A DNA stretch of 64,000 nucleotides. It comes from Arachnopeziza araneosa (Eukaryota > Ascomycota > Leotiomycetes > Helotiales > Arachnopezizaceae). The stretch covers positions 123,847 to 187,846 of the forward strand of contig QYAI01000038.1 of the NCBI GenBank assembly GCA_003988855.1, in the 5' to 3' direction. The translations under genes and the position numbers were made by a program. A model generated the notes under the pieces. The model saw only the letters and a program-made list of their open reading frames with translations, made no database searches and was not told the DNA's origin. Positions 44,878 to 56,343 of this stretch are shown here, one piece after another; position 1 is the first letter of the stretch, and each line of letters opens with the position of its first letter.

Positions 44878-46295
44878 TTACTTTCTTCGCTTCAACGTCT
44901 TGATGGCCATCTCTTCCAATCCATCCTTAGCTTCGCTATCAGGGAAGGCTTTGATAGATGCTATTGCTTGATTCGCGTATTCTTCTGCCAAAGCTCGAGT
45001 TTGTTGCAGCCCATCGCTTTGGTGAACGAGCTCTCGTGCCTGGATTGTATGAGTAAATGATGACTTTCGAAGGGAGGAGAGCTTACTCTTGTAACATCAC
45101 CCTCCTTACTAAATTTTCTTCCAACCAACGACCCTAGCTCCGCATTATTCTTCCAAGCAAATAGCAGCGGTGCTGTTGCCAGCCCTAATTCTAAATCTGC
45201 CCCGGCAGGTTTTCCTAGTTCTTTCTCACTAATAGTATAATCCAGCATATCGTCTACCAGCTGAAATGCTAGGCCCAAATTCTTCCCATACAGATAAGCC
45301 GCATCCACAGTCTTTATGTCCGATCCTCCCAACAGGGCTGCAGCACGGCAAGACTTCGAGATCAAGCTCGCAGATTTCAGATAGGTCTTCTGGAGGTAAT
45401 AAGAGATTGCGTCTTCCGTCCAAACAGGATTCTTCTCATCTCGTGCAGTATTTTTCAGCTGCATGAATTCTCCTTCTACCAGATTCGCAATCACTGTTGC
45501 TAAAAGTTCTGTCACTTCTGCATCCCGCAATCTAGCGAGAGCCACAGATGCGCGGCTTAGTAGGAAATCGCCTGCCAACACAGCCATCTTGTTTCCAAAT
45601 TCGAGGTTTGCTGAAGGGCTACCACGTCTTGACACAGAATGGTCAATCACATCGTCGTGTAATAGCGATGCAGTATGGATGAGTTCTGTTATCTCTGCTA
45701 ATCTTCGTTGAGAGGGTAAAATATCGCTGTCGTCCGCTGGAAGGGTGGTTTGAGTATGGGTAATCGGATTTGTTGACGGAGAGGAAGGATTGATATCTGA
45801 CAATACTGACATTGGTGAGATAGGATTATCGATATCCGCGGCACTTTGGTAGCCGCTGAACCGTGGTGATTTAGGTGTAAGAGCTGTAGCTCGAGACATT
45901 AGGAGCACAATGAGTGGTCGAACATGTTTCCCTTCCGCCTGGGTATAGTATTTCGCAACCGTATCTAGTGAGGGATGTCCAGAGCCTAAAAGCTGCCTTA
46001 TATTCCCTGTCAGAAACTTCATTTCCTTCGCCACCATTCGCAACGGGTCCACAGTAACGTCTCCATGACTTGCTGGGCGTGTTGTCGCATTGGAAAAGAC
46101 ATTCGATGCAATGGAAACGGCTTGAGCTAAAGAGGAGAGCCTTCTCCTTGTAGGATGGTGATATGGTAAGCTTCGAAAAGTTAAAACTGTGCTCCTTGAG
46201 CCCAATTGATACCTATAGCAGGCTGTATAGAGAGGAGATGTGCTTGTTGTAGAGCTGTTGAAGAGCAGTGAAGCTCTTGTCGTCTGGATTTTCAT
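44878..46295 (-). CDS. COQ1: Mitochondrial polyprenyl diphosphate synthase (COQ1)
   Basis: Predicted 456-residue trans-prenyltransferase that makes the ubiquinone side chain on the mitochondrial inner membrane. Two exons: 46295-45087 and 45039-44878 (47-nt intron, GTAAGC donor). The N-terminal 60 residues are Ser/Arg-rich without acids, a mitochondrial presequence. The first aspartate-rich motif is LLHDDVIDHS (D214, D215, D218) and the second FQLVDDMLDY (348-352), followed by GKPAGADL. An insertion at about 140-195, rich in Ser/Pro/Asn, interrupts the enzyme between GKHVRPL and the first motif, as is common in fungal Coq1. The second exon supplies the final helix with ALAEEYANQAIASI. Chain length (hexa-, nona- or decaprenyl) cannot be read from sequence. 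Divergent from the Vma12-like gene. Confidence 0.93.
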
Positions 46296-46598
46296 AGCCC
46301 CAAATGCTCCTTCTCAAGATTATTAGCCCTTCCTTAGTATGATGGGAAGATCATTCGTGTCCCCAATGGCCTTGTCGAGCTCCAGAGGGAGGATATATTG
46401 TGAATTGAGGAGCAGGCCGAGTAGAAGAAGAATAGCTGAAGCCGTGGAATTCCGATGATTTTCTCGGCTGCGCAAGAACATTGTCGGTGCAAAAAATGAC
46501 CGAAGGCAACTTCTAGCGACCACATGCAAGGCTGCCATTTCAACATTTCAACATTCCAACAACCTCAATCTCTGAACAATGAAGTAGGGGTACGCAAT
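46296..46598. promoter_or_regulatory. Divergent promoter of COQ1 and VMA12-like genes
   Basis: A 303-bp gap between divergent start codons, to be shared by both housekeeping genes. An in-frame upstream ATG (46524) could lengthen the Vma12-like protein by 25 residues. Confidence 0.5.
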
Positions 46599-47592
46599 AT
46601 GGTACTACTTACCATGACAAGTGCGGTGGTGGTGGCCTTGGAAGTCGTTCGGAACCTGGAGAAGTCAGACGAGAGAAGCTCAGAGTCTCGTGCCCTTCAG
46701 AAAGACGAGGGCGCGCAGGAAGAACTGAAAGAAGGAGCTGAGAAACGTGCAAATGATGTAGCCGAAGTCCAAAAACGACCTTCAGCTAACATCAGAGATG
46801 AAGCTGCCAAGATTTTGGCTTCCAGTACCATTGCAGAGCCATCACTTCTCGATCCGAAAATTGGCAATCCTATCTCTCATGGACAAATCATAGACTTGGC
46901 GAAAGCAATGAAGAATGGTGGATTGGAACCAAGCCGTCTCGAATTTCTACTGAGAGGCGCGAGGGTATATGTCCCTCCACCTCCGCCGAAACCTGAACCT
47001 GTACGTTTGATTTACCCAGGGATGGCTATTGAAACAAATGCTAACTCGTGCTCAACAGTCCTCGGAATACAAAGCACTTATGGCCCGTCTACGCCGCGAG
47101 GAAGAGGCTCGCTCTTACGAACGCATGACCAATCCACCTCCACCAATGGAAACCTTCTCTCAACGCTTCCCAGCCGCCTCTGCTGCCCATGCATTCATGG
47201 CAAATATACCGGAGCCTGAGCCAGAAGATGAAGTCACATACGCGGATATTGATAGGCAAATGTCAGTCGTACTGAATGTTTTGGTCAGCATAGTTGCTTG
47301 TGCCGCTGCGATTTGGGTTGCTGCCAGATGGTGGAGCACACCGATGAGGCTAGCACTCAGTATGAGTGGAAGCTTGCTTGTGGGTGTTGCTGAGGTGGTG
47401 GTCTATGCTGGATATATCCGAAGAGTAGGGGAAGCTAAAGGGAAGGAGAAGAGTCTGAAGGAAGTGAAAGAGGTAGTGAATACTTGGATGGTTGGTCCTT
47501 CGGTGGATAGAAAAGAAGATATCCCTTCAGAATCAACTGTCATCAAGCCAAAGGGGATAAGCGAAGAGTTTAAAGCACGAAAACGGAAGTGA
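46599..47592 (+). CDS. VMA12: Vma12/Vph2-like V-ATPase assembly factor
   Basis: Predicted 311-residue ER membrane protein that helps assemble the V0 sector of the vacuolar ATPase. Two exons: 46599-47000 and 47059-47592; the 58-nt intron has GTACGT, a GCTAAC branch and CAG. The cytosolic N-terminal half has family-type LLRGARVYVPPPPPKPEP, joined by splicing to SSEYKALMARLRREEEARSY. Two membrane helices follow (about VVLNVLVSIVACAAAIWVAA and LLVGVAEVVVYAGYI), then a lysine-rich tail ending in KARKRK, consistent with ER retention. The start at 46599 (MVLLTMTSAVV) has A at -3 and matches the family N-terminus better than the upstream ATG at 46524. Confidence 0.87.
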
Positions 47593-47929
47593 GCTATAGT
47601 TTTTGATTAAAACATATTTGATTGCACTTATCTCGGCGAGATTCAATTGCTTCTCAGTCGTGAATTTGCTCGTGCTAGTCATCGTAACCCCTCCCCATTC
47701 TAAGCAAAAAAGTCATAAATCAATACAAAATATTCAACGCCATGAGTTATGGCTAGTGTCGCTCTCTTTCTGAGGATGAAGATGGAAGCGATCTATCCCT
47801 TCTCTGCTTGGTGGATTCAATTCTCTTTTGCTTTTCTTTTCCAGCCAGCACTCTTCGTGACATCTGATCCACGTATCTTTCGAGAAATCTACGGTTGTAC
47901 AGCACGCTCCATGATACTTGCAAACCTCG
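47593..47929. other. Convergent intergenic spacer
   Basis: A 337-bp spacer between the VMA12-like gene and the pseudogene 3' end; nothing recognised. Confidence 0.55.
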
Positions 47930-49917
47930 TCAAGCCCGAAGCTTGTGAAGTTCAGCAGACGCAGTTTCTTTGATCAGACTCTGGTGCAATCCTATTATGA
48001 AAGGAATAGAATCACCATGTGCCTCACCCATATTGACGACCCTAGATTTCCATTGTATTACAACACGTAAATCAAGCGCAATCATTAAGCAATCCAAGTG
48101 AAAAGACGGTGCCCCATCTACGAGGATTGTCACAGGAGTATCTGTATCTTCTATATCTCTTATATCCTCTATATCAATATCGCTTTTGAGTTCCGAGAGA
48201 ACCATGAAGTGGACAGGCTTGTAAAGATCAGATGGGCTGGGCAAACTCTCTTTTTTGAACTTTCGAATAGCACTATTCAGAAAAGTCAGCATAATGTAAC
48301 CCAATTTAGGAGCTGACCTCGCCTTACAGGCACAGAGAATGGTCTCCGTCGTAATCATCACCTGCACCGACACCAGGAAGCCACGTGGAATGCCTGAGGC
48401 GATAAGCAAATCTTTGGGGTTGTTCGATGCCATATCACAGTCTTCAGTCTGAAAAAACTGCCCTGGGTGGAAGAAGTTGATATTGTCTTCTCTACTGAAA
48501 GTCGCATCTATGTGATTATGTTAGCAATTCATTTATGGTTGAATGATTGAAATATACCCGAAGCTTTGCTTTTGATATTTCCTATTGAGATCCGAGAATC
48601 CATCTTACTCTCAATCCCAAAATTGTGACTAGAGAAAGAGTCGATAATATTCTTTTGTATAATTTGATTCGTACTCTTTCTGTGTGAACCTGTGTCTAAA
48701 GTATCCCTGGAGAAATTTGTATCCGTAGAAAGAACCTTTGAATCCAGCTGATTCATCGAATCCTGATTAGTCGCAGTCTGGCTGAACTGAGGTGGTAAGG
48801 TAGCACGCCGATTGCCCTGATCATGATTGGTGAATGCTACTTCAGCAGCCTGGTAGGCAGACTCCCAAGCAGACTCGTATGAGTCTCCAGAAATAGGTCT
48901 TGATGGAGGCCGACCGCGAGGGACATAACCAGTGAGATTGAGGTCTACCGATGAACTCTGAGAGGCGAGTGCCATTATGGCTCCAATCCCGCTCGCTATT
49001 CCGCTCCCAATGATTTGAACGGCACTGGTAATCATCTGGAGAGAAGCCAATTTTGAAATTGTCAGTTCTGCATCTTTCGTCTCTTTTTCTTTCTTCAATA
49101 TAGCTTGAAGTATTTTATTTGTACACTCTTGTAGGGCTTGGATGGAACGTTGAAAGTTAGTCTAGGCTTCATTCCGAGACAGAGCATATTTATGATATCG
49201 CATTGCAACATTACCCTGAACCTCTTGAATATTTGCGGTCAATGCTTTTAGGTTCTCGAGATCAAGTTGCATCTGTGATTCCAATGCTCGTTGTAGATGT
49301 TTGAGATCTTCGTTCCAGTCTTGATCTCATCGTCGAGATCATTCAACTTCTCTTGAAAATGTGGCATTTAAACTAAGATGCATTCTATCCGCTCTTGCAA
49401 CGTCTGTTCTGAGACAGAAGAACTCATACCAAGGCTGAGCACTGAATTTCTGCCCAAAATATCAATTATATGACTCTAGGTTTGCGATAGGATTAGACTT
49501 ACAACGTCTGTATCAAAACCATATTCTGTAACACCCCCAGCGCCTCCACGTCGCTTCTTTCAATTCCTCCACAATCTTCGAAAGTCCAAATTGAATCTCT
49601 CCTGGAATGCGTCGTGTCTTCTTTCTTTCGGAATCAGCACCTAGAGAAGGTTCATATTTAGATGTCTTTGTTCTGAATTCCTCAACTGCATTCCGTAACC
49701 TTGAAGACTGTTCAGTTAATTCATCTCGCCATTCCAATTCAGAGTTTCTATCCAGAAGAAGTTTGAGTCCGGATAGAATCTTATCAAGGCCATTAAGGAA
49801 GGTAATAGTGTCTTGGAACTCGCTGGCTGATCCGCCAGAATCCTTCAGTGCTTTGGCAACCTTTTTCAAAAGAATAGCCGCAGAGACAATATCTCCTGTT
49901 GACCAGCCGAAAAACAT
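47930..49917 (-). pseudogene. Decayed gene with NACHT/STAND-type N-terminal domain
   Basis: Remnant of a protein starting MFFGWSTGDIVSAAILLKKV, the helical N-terminal domain found on many fungal STAND and incompatibility proteins. A coiled-coil middle and a conserved C-terminal region follow (RGFLVSVQVMITTETI, YKPVHFMVLSELKSD). Homologous reading continues through at least four lesions. There is a frame change near 49560. A stop occurs near 49368 after ECILV. A one-base loss near 49310-49320 separates LNDLDDEIK from WNEDLKHLQ, and a TAG near 49163 separates SRNEA from TNFQRSIQALQ. Possible introns remain at about 49440-49491 (GTAAGT), 48510-48560 and 48280-48325. The C-terminal part still reads cleanly, so decay may be recent. 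Sequencing error at several sites is a less likely alternative. Confidence 0.68.
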
Positions 49918-50271
49918 GTTACAGTTATTTCAACATGCTAGTTTAGAGTAACTGATTTTCACAAGTTTCTAAGATAAGATATTGAGGTTTACAGTAAGTT
50001 GAGGTAAGGCTGGAGAAAGCCTTGTCGCTAAGCTGGTCAATGAGATGCGGTTACGCCTTTGGAATCCTGCCTCGCCGCGAGGCTCAAGTTCATCAAGTGG
50101 GTTTCTCTTTTAAATGATGAGCGCCCCGTTTTATTTCAATCTATGCACAAGTTCCATTAGGAGCTGTCTGCGAAAATAGATAAAGCTGCTCTGGGTAAGC
50201 GAACTTCGAGAAAACTGCAGCAATGAAGGAGTTCAAATGGAGTTGCAATTCTGTCTCCAAAACAACAGGTC
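49918..50271. other. Intergenic spacer
   Basis: A 354-bp AT-leaning spacer between the pseudogene and the next minus-strand frame; no feature recognised. Confidence 0.5.
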
Positions 50272-50904
50272 TTAATTTCTTCGAAGTAGTTCAATCTCGT
50301 CATGATCTGAACCTTGGTCATCTAATTCCAAAACCTCATGATACCAGCTCATTCCTTTTGGCGACTGCCTCAATCTAAGGAGCCCCTTTCTATCGTCCTT
50401 TCCATCCAACACTATAGTATTACATAACCGTCTCTGTTCCTTGAGATAACAGGAGAAATGTCTAGCATGATGGCTCCTCGATGTCAGCATGTAAAACTTA
50501 AATTTAGGACATAAATAATCACCAGAGAGAACGGTATCGACCACAGTCTTCCCATTGCATTGAAATTGAAGCAAGACATGTAACAGCCCTGATATTGTCA
50601 AGAATCCATTCAAACTAGCCCAGATGTACATTCGAGGTCTCGAAACTTGAGCTTTAACAGCTAACAACGGCTTGTAGACAAGATTTGTGGTTGCCTCATT
50701 CGCATCCGCAAATTTCTCAGACAATCCACTCCAAATTCCTTGATACGATTGTAGTACCAGGTTCTTCATATAAGTATCGACGTCGCTGGAAATATCAAGA
50801 TGCATCAAATTCAAAGCAGCCACCTTCTCCGTCACATCCGGGAGCATGGCGAATACGAGATCCATGAGCGAATCTGATTCAGGTGCTTGAGGGATCGGCA
50901 GCAT
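50272..50904 (-). CDS. Hypothetical protein, possibly 5'-truncated
   Basis: A 210-residue open frame of unknown function. One hydrophobic segment (about 94-112, in MYIWASLNGFLTISGLLHVL) could be a membrane helix; the rest is soluble. The C-terminal part with LLRLRQSPKGMSWYHEV and an acidic DDQGSDHDEIELL tail looks like genuine protein, not random translation. It begins just where an AT-rich, gene-free segment starts (50905 onwards). The first exon(s), probably with more membrane helices, may have been lost there. Confidence that this is expressed is low. It lies in tandem with the decayed STAND-type gene. Confidence 0.42.
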   Translation of the reverse strand: MLPIPQAPESDSLMDLVFAMLPDVTEKVAALNLMHLDISSDVDTYMKNLVLQSYQGIWSGLSEKFADANEATTNLVYKPLLAVKAQVSRPRMYIWASLNGFLTISGLLHVLLQFQCNGKTVVDTVLSGDYLCPKFKFYMLTSRSHHARHFSCYLKEQRRLCNTIVLDGKDDRKGLLRLRQSPKGMSWYHEVLELDDQGSDHDEIELLRRN

Positions 50905-51830
50905 GTTATCTTTTCAATAGACCTTTCTTGCTTGGCATCTGCAGGTTGAACTTAGCGTGGCACGAGACAAAAGTATTCCATGCCTTTTCTTCCAGACAGT
51001 TTAGGTAATCTTACCCCTCCCACATCTTCTTCTTTTAATAATTATCGTGCAACAATATAATGTTACGTGTTTAAAGTTACTGCAATACTTACTAAGCCAA
51101 AATATTAAAATATTAAACTCTAAGTTAAATACTTTCGAACCGCTCTATAAAAGTAGAAATATATAATACAAGTCACGAGCTGTACAGGTAATTTTTAAGC
51201 GTAGTGAAGTAACAAATATTGCTTTAGACTATATATAACTACTATTTAATTAAAGCTTTAGTAGAATACTACTTCTTTATATACTTTTGTATTACATAGC
51301 GTTATATTTGAAAAGCAAAGAGAGAAATTAAGGTAGTTGCAAAATAGACTAACGTGTTGCTCGCTGCTGTACACTGGATGAAAGTATTGTCTCCACAGCT
51401 CTAAGTAGTCCGCTATCTAAGCAACATATGGAAAAGGCACTCATAGAAGCTTGATATATAAGTTCCGCTATCCTTTCTGTTAGCCAAGAGAGAGAATCCT
51501 GAGAAAAGAGATGGGATGATCTTGAATGTGCTGTACATGTTGAAATCATTTTATTTATGCCCACTAGAATCTAGATATTATTAGGAACTCTCTAGCAGTC
51601 GAAGCGGAGAATAGAAAGAGATAATGGCTAAGTTAACCAATCTGTTAATAACATAAACCGATGATGGTTTCCTTTGTTAAAATTCTTAGCCGCAGTGGAG
51701 TCCGGAATAAAAACAGTTTTCACCTGAATTGCTTCCAACATTGGGTGCATGAACTATATCTAACGCTGAAATAATAGTGGCGCTTAAAATTTGATTAGTT
51801 GGCCCAAAACGTGACTAAATATGAGATACC
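50905..51830. other. AT-rich relic segment
   Basis: Markedly AT-rich DNA (especially 51010-51300), with many TA runs and very few CG dinucleotides, between the truncated-looking frame and the MFS gene. This is the appearance of a repeat degraded by repeat-induced point mutation. A 71-codon minus-strand frame at 51349-51564 has no recognisable content. Confidence 0.5.
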
Positions 51831-53638
51831 CTACACAGCCTTTCCTTCAGCCCCTTCCTGTGGAGTCGAATCACCGCTTGCATCATTTGCCCTAAGAGTA
51901 TCCTCATCCCAACCTTCTCTTTCATCTTTCTTGATTCTGACGAATAGAAGACTAAGCGCTATTGCGGCAGTGGCGAATCCAATTCCAAGGTACATTGCAC
52001 AGCGGTAACCACGGAGCATATCTTTTCCGCCACGGTTTGTGTGAACTTCGACCGTCCCACCGAATCCAATGCCAGTAGACACTCCGTACGTTAATAGCGT
52101 CCCGATTAAAGATCCAGCGATGCCCTGTTCTTTCTTGGATACGGAGTTGCTGGCGATGATCTGGGCAGCTGTGAAAATAAAATCAGGACAGAATGCAGCG
52201 AAACAAAACGCGATGAACATGGTCTGCCAATAAATTTGCTGAGCGGGCATTGTCGCAATCAGGATATTAGCCAAGCACATGGCTCCAGAACCGATGGCGA
52301 GAATGTACTGGGCAGAAAGGCGAGGAATCAACCAACCCGCCAAGAACGCTGCAATGGCGCCGCAAACGGTAAATGGCTGAACTTCAGCCGAAGCTGTGAG
52401 GAGACTTTCTCCACGAATTGTGAGGTTCCAGACGAAAACATACCTGTTCAACGAGTTAATAAATGATTTTGCTAACCTCTCAGAGGATTCAAGAGTTGGA
52501 GAACTGAGCTGCTAAAATAGTACTCCCGGTGCAGGCAGCAGCGCATTTGACGATGGGAATAAGCTCACCACACGAAGATCCCGAAACTCATAAAAGAAAA
52601 GAAAACAGCTGCCGCGAGCGGAAGCATTGAAGGGGCAGTCCAAATATCGAACGGAAGAATTGGTGACTTAGCAACTTTTGCTTCCCAGAAAACGAAGGCG
52701 CAGAAGTGGAGGACTGCTACAATTAAGAGGATGTATTCGTAAGGAGTCTGCCATCCAACACTCGGTGCTTGACTGCAGTAAAAATTAGTAATGCAATATT
52801 ATACAAAAGAATTAGATTCACTTACTTCCATGTGAAGTTGAATAAAATCAGGCCGCCAACGCCAAAGTACGACCCAACAATATCAATTTTGCCTTCCTCA
52901 TCTAAAGATGGCCCGGCAGGCACAACTAGAAATATGAACACCCAGGTCACAACGCCTAAAATAGCGCTATATTTATCAGAAACGAGAAATTTATCGTAAC
53001 AAAGCCCACTCACAAGAAGAAGAATATCCATTTCCATGGCGTCAGTTGAACCAGTAGAGCAGAAATTATGCTGCCACCTGCAGCTCCAATAGGTGCCATG
53101 GCTCCAAACAATCCCATTGAGACATTCCTCAGCTTACCAGGAGGAAAAGTCAATCCGATCAGAGCGACCGCGTTTGGCACCATAAATGCAGCACCGACCC
53201 CATTCAAACCACGAAACAGCGCTAGAGTTAAGAGACTTGGCGCAAACCCAGAGACGAGCGACCAGATAGTCCACCATACAAGTCCACTTAAGAGGACTTT
53301 CTTATGTCCAAAGACATCTCCAAATCTCCCACCGATGAGCACAAAGGCTCCTTGGGTCATTCTATAGCACGTGAGTATCTATCCTCCGTGAATGGGGAGG
53401 GTGACAAATACGGATATGCTGCTGCTAACCATGCTGTCTCTCCTCCGGAAACGCCAAACTGTGGTCCGATAGCTAACGAAGTAGCAATTCCAGTTCCGAC
53501 TGGCATCATCTAAATTTTCTAGTTAGTCTAGGGTATTTGGGCTTTGTTTGAGGTATTTGATACTTGGACCAGCTGCGTCGAGACAAGGGCTGCCACAATG
53601 GCTATCTTGCGAGCCGAGCCGAATTCATCAGGAGCCAT
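51831..53638 (-). CDS. MFS transporter, DHA2/ATR1-like drug exporter
   Basis: Predicted 492-residue major-facilitator protein. Six exons: 53638-53564, 53509-53412, 53361-53014, 52966-52826, 52772-52569, 52443-51831. Introns are 47-125 nt and all phases agree. The N-terminus reads TSLAIGPQFGVSGGETAWLA then YPMTQGAFVLIGGRFGDVFG, which includes the loop 2-3 motif GxxGDxxG. These are features of the aminotriazole/boron-resistance (ATR1-like) group of proton antiporters. About 12-14 hydrophobic segments are visible. The C-terminus is a charged cytosolic tail (RIKKDEREGWDEDTL). Exon 4 uses the first of two nearby AG acceptors, giving FFFFAILGVVTW. Drug or boron efflux is a family-based guess. Confidence 0.85.
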
Positions 53639-55130
53639 GTTCGGAGGAGTGTAATTTGCGATAGACTTGGCGATAGATGATTGATGAAACGTTTTAAGTC
53701 GATGTTTTCGGGATGAAGAAGTGCTGGTGCTGGATAAGTTTTCGGCTTATTTTCTCAATTCTGACGGATGAAGACTTGCGATGTAGGGATGGCGCGTTAC
53801 GATTAGATTGGAGGATTTTGCACCAAAATCCTATCGTCGTGTTAAGGTGTACGGAGGATTACAGGATTTATTGGAAGTTGGAAATGGGTATGTTCGCATT
53901 TATCAAGACCATTCCTTCGACGCATGTCATCGGTAATAGTGATCTGAAAATGGTGGCGCCCAACCAATATTTGTACTTGTTTGTAAGCAGCAGCGCGGAG
54001 CGGAGGCAAGCATTGTTTTCATTGCCCGTTAGGGAATATAATCATATGACAACAACCACGCCTTCTCAGCATATCAAGCGAGTTATTTTAGGTCTCGTAG
54101 AAACTTCTTGCACCTCAAGCAATGTGTGGTAATCCAGTGGGGAAGTCGGTTTACTTTGTCACATGATCCGGATGCACCGGATATTTTATATCAGTCCATG
54201 TAAGCTTATGAGCCAATAGACCTTCAAGACTCCAATCAATAGTCTAGTGATGTGGAGAGATTGTCTCTTCTAAAATTTGGCGTCTTTTCTCATTTGTCAC
54301 ATGATTACAATGGACTCATTTGTGGGTAGGTTCTACCAAAAAGTCTCCCTGGCTAAGAACAGTACTCTGAAGTTGATCATCTCTATTTTATCAATTTGCT
54401 ACCTGTTAGTTGGCAAAGATCAATCGATAATAACGTAGCTGTTATTATAATGTAGTTAAATATCAACCGATGGAGGCTTCGATCGAGAGAGACAGCATTA
54501 TATAGATCTAAATAGGTCATTATTCCATATTTCGAAATCACTATTCCTGTTGTTCAAAAACAAGTCGATCAGAGAACAAGGAGGGACAGTGCAGATGTTT
54601 CGGGCCTCCTTATACCGCAATATTAGACTGAGAACTTAAGATATATGTTTTATCAGTAGCGAAAACTTGACTTTCTATTCTTGTAAAAAGGCTGATGTAT
54701 CATATCCTTGTTCTAAGATAGAATTCTTCTTACTCTAGTGCTCTTAACAAAGAGCTTATTCAACTAAGTCTAGATAGATCCTAATAAGAGTATATTTGTG
54801 AATTGTCCACCAAATATTTTATCTACGAATTAATAATCTTAAACTCTAGATCTTACTTCACAACTTATATGTATGCTCAGTATTTTCACGCTAGGATACA
54901 CCTACCATTTAAATCATATCGTAGTGTATGAACTTTCACATTAGGAAATAGAACATAAGTTATCAGAATAATACTTACCAAGCTCTTAAATCTAAATATC
55001 ATAAGGTAAGAGAACAATAAAATGGCTACCAACAATTATAATCTGTGAGCAGTAATTGTACCTACTTATTTTATGATCTAATTTGCTAGCGTACCGTACA
55101 TCTTGGAAGAGAAAATCGTGCAAGTGAGTC
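53639..55130. other. AT-rich gene-free region
   Basis: About 1.5 kb upstream of the MFS gene, becoming very AT-rich from about 54200. A plus-strand frame at 53713-54132 has no motif. No gene recognised. Confidence 0.5.
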
Positions 55131-55560
55131 AACACTTCGTCACACTTACCTAAAATTTATGATAGCGCCTGCGCTAACAACTTTCGTGCTTTACTTACTT
55201 ATAGGATTAAACAAGTTGATTCCTAGCATCCAAACCACTAACCCGGTAGCTGAGGGGTTTCCCCCTCAGCTACAAAACGCACTCTATGAGTCTCCGGATA
55301 AAAACCCAACCTCCATTTCACAGGAGTTTAGGTTCTGTATAGTCGGCTCTATCGACTATAGCCGATGGACCTCCTAGGAGGATTTTTCCTAGCTAGCCAA
55401 GACCCTTGGGGGTTTGGTTTACAGTTTTGCTGTTGCATGTCAAGGGAAGTTTTTTTTACATCATTTTGCTAATTTTTTTAAAAATTTTTAATGCTCTCTT
55501 TAGTTTAACGAACCCTCACTACAGAGATGTTAAAAGATGGCAAAAAATACATTAAAATAT
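55131..55560. other. Possible mitochondrial DNA insertion (NUMT-like)
   Basis: A short stretch unlike its surroundings: AT-rich DNA studded with GC-rich hairpins. These include GTAGCTGAGGGG/CCCCTCAGCTAC separated by 4 bases (about 55246-55273), TATAGTCG/CGACTATA and CCTCCTAGGAGG. An open frame (55159-55377) begins with a hydrophobic segment MIAPALTTFVLYLLIGLNK. GC-rich palindromes in AT-rich intergenic DNA are characteristic of filamentous-fungal mitochondrial genomes, so a nuclear insertion is suspected. No mitochondrial gene was recognised. Confidence 0.38.
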
Positions 55561-55652
55561 ATTAAAATAATTCTTCCTTCACACAAGAAAAAAATCTTTT
55601 ATAAGTGGATACTTATAGGAATGACAACCACATGAATAGATTGATGTTATTT

Positions 55653-55788
55653 AACGTCCATCCCTGCGTGCCGAAAAAGATAATAGGTACTTTGATTTTA
55701 AATATCCTAAGTCTCTGCACATACCTTAATATCTCCTATAATTTTTTATAAGTTATATTCTATAGCCAGTTTCGGACACCCTAAACCC
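55653..55788 (+). repeat. Dispersed repeat, copy A
   Basis: A diverged ~140-bp segment starting AACGTCCATCCCTGCGTGCC and ending CTAAACCC. It is homologous over its length to 60759-60910 in the same orientation; shared blocks include GTGCCGAAAAA, AGGTACTTTGATTT and CTAAACCC. Similarity stops at both ends, so it is a discrete element. It is probably a terminal fragment or non-autonomous relic of a DNA transposon. No transposase is seen beside it. Confidence 0.7.
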
Positions 55789-56343
55789 CTCCAACTAAAA
55801 AATCGAGTTGGCATCGTCGCCCTCGCGCTTGATTTGCAAAGAGTCTCCTTTTATAACGTAATAGAGTTATGTAAGTGAAGAGGACCTCTTCGCAGGAAGC
55901 CACCAGAGAGAAGATTCCAGTGTCAATCCATCTTCGTTTAGTATCTCCGGCTGTTCAGTTATTGTCAAATCTCCAGATTCTGAGGTTATTGACACGTCGG
56001 ACTCTGTATCCTCGTCAGGAGGCCGCGAAGAAACACCTGAACCCTTCGATCTGACCACCCAATGTCGTGAACTACGTAGACCAACGTCCAGGAAAGCCAC
56101 CTACTTCGTACACGCGGCTATGCAGCGCTCTGCTGGGTCGATTGGTGGGGCCCTTGAGGACAAACAGCGCTAAAACAGCGCCCCTCAACCGCCGAGGTTT
56201 GCTTTGTAATCTGCCTCTCGTAGTTGTCGAAGTATGACACGGAATCCACAAGTCGATGATCAAGTTGGGCGAGAGGGCACAGGAACTTATTACCGGAAAC
56301 CTTGCCAACAAGACTTTCCTTTTTGTTGATCCTCTGGCTTGCG
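55789..56343. other. Upstream region of the Zn2Cys6 gene, with plus-strand open frame
   Basis: From about 55859 a plus-strand frame stays open to 56173 (EDLFAGSHQREDSS ... ALEDKQR) with acidic/Ser-rich composition that looks protein-like, but it has no start, motif or partner exon. It may be a TE remnant or a leader exon. Overlapping minus-strand frames look like antisense shadows. Confidence 0.35.

Noticed and set aside
55779..55788. CCCTAAACCC, telomere-like
   Set aside because: Single partial unit inside a dispersed repeat whose other copy reads differently; not an interstitial telomere.
55859..56173. Plus-strand open frame possibly part of a transposon or an upstream exon
   Set aside because: Composition is protein-like, but no start, splice partner or recognisable domain was found; noted in the intergenic entry only.
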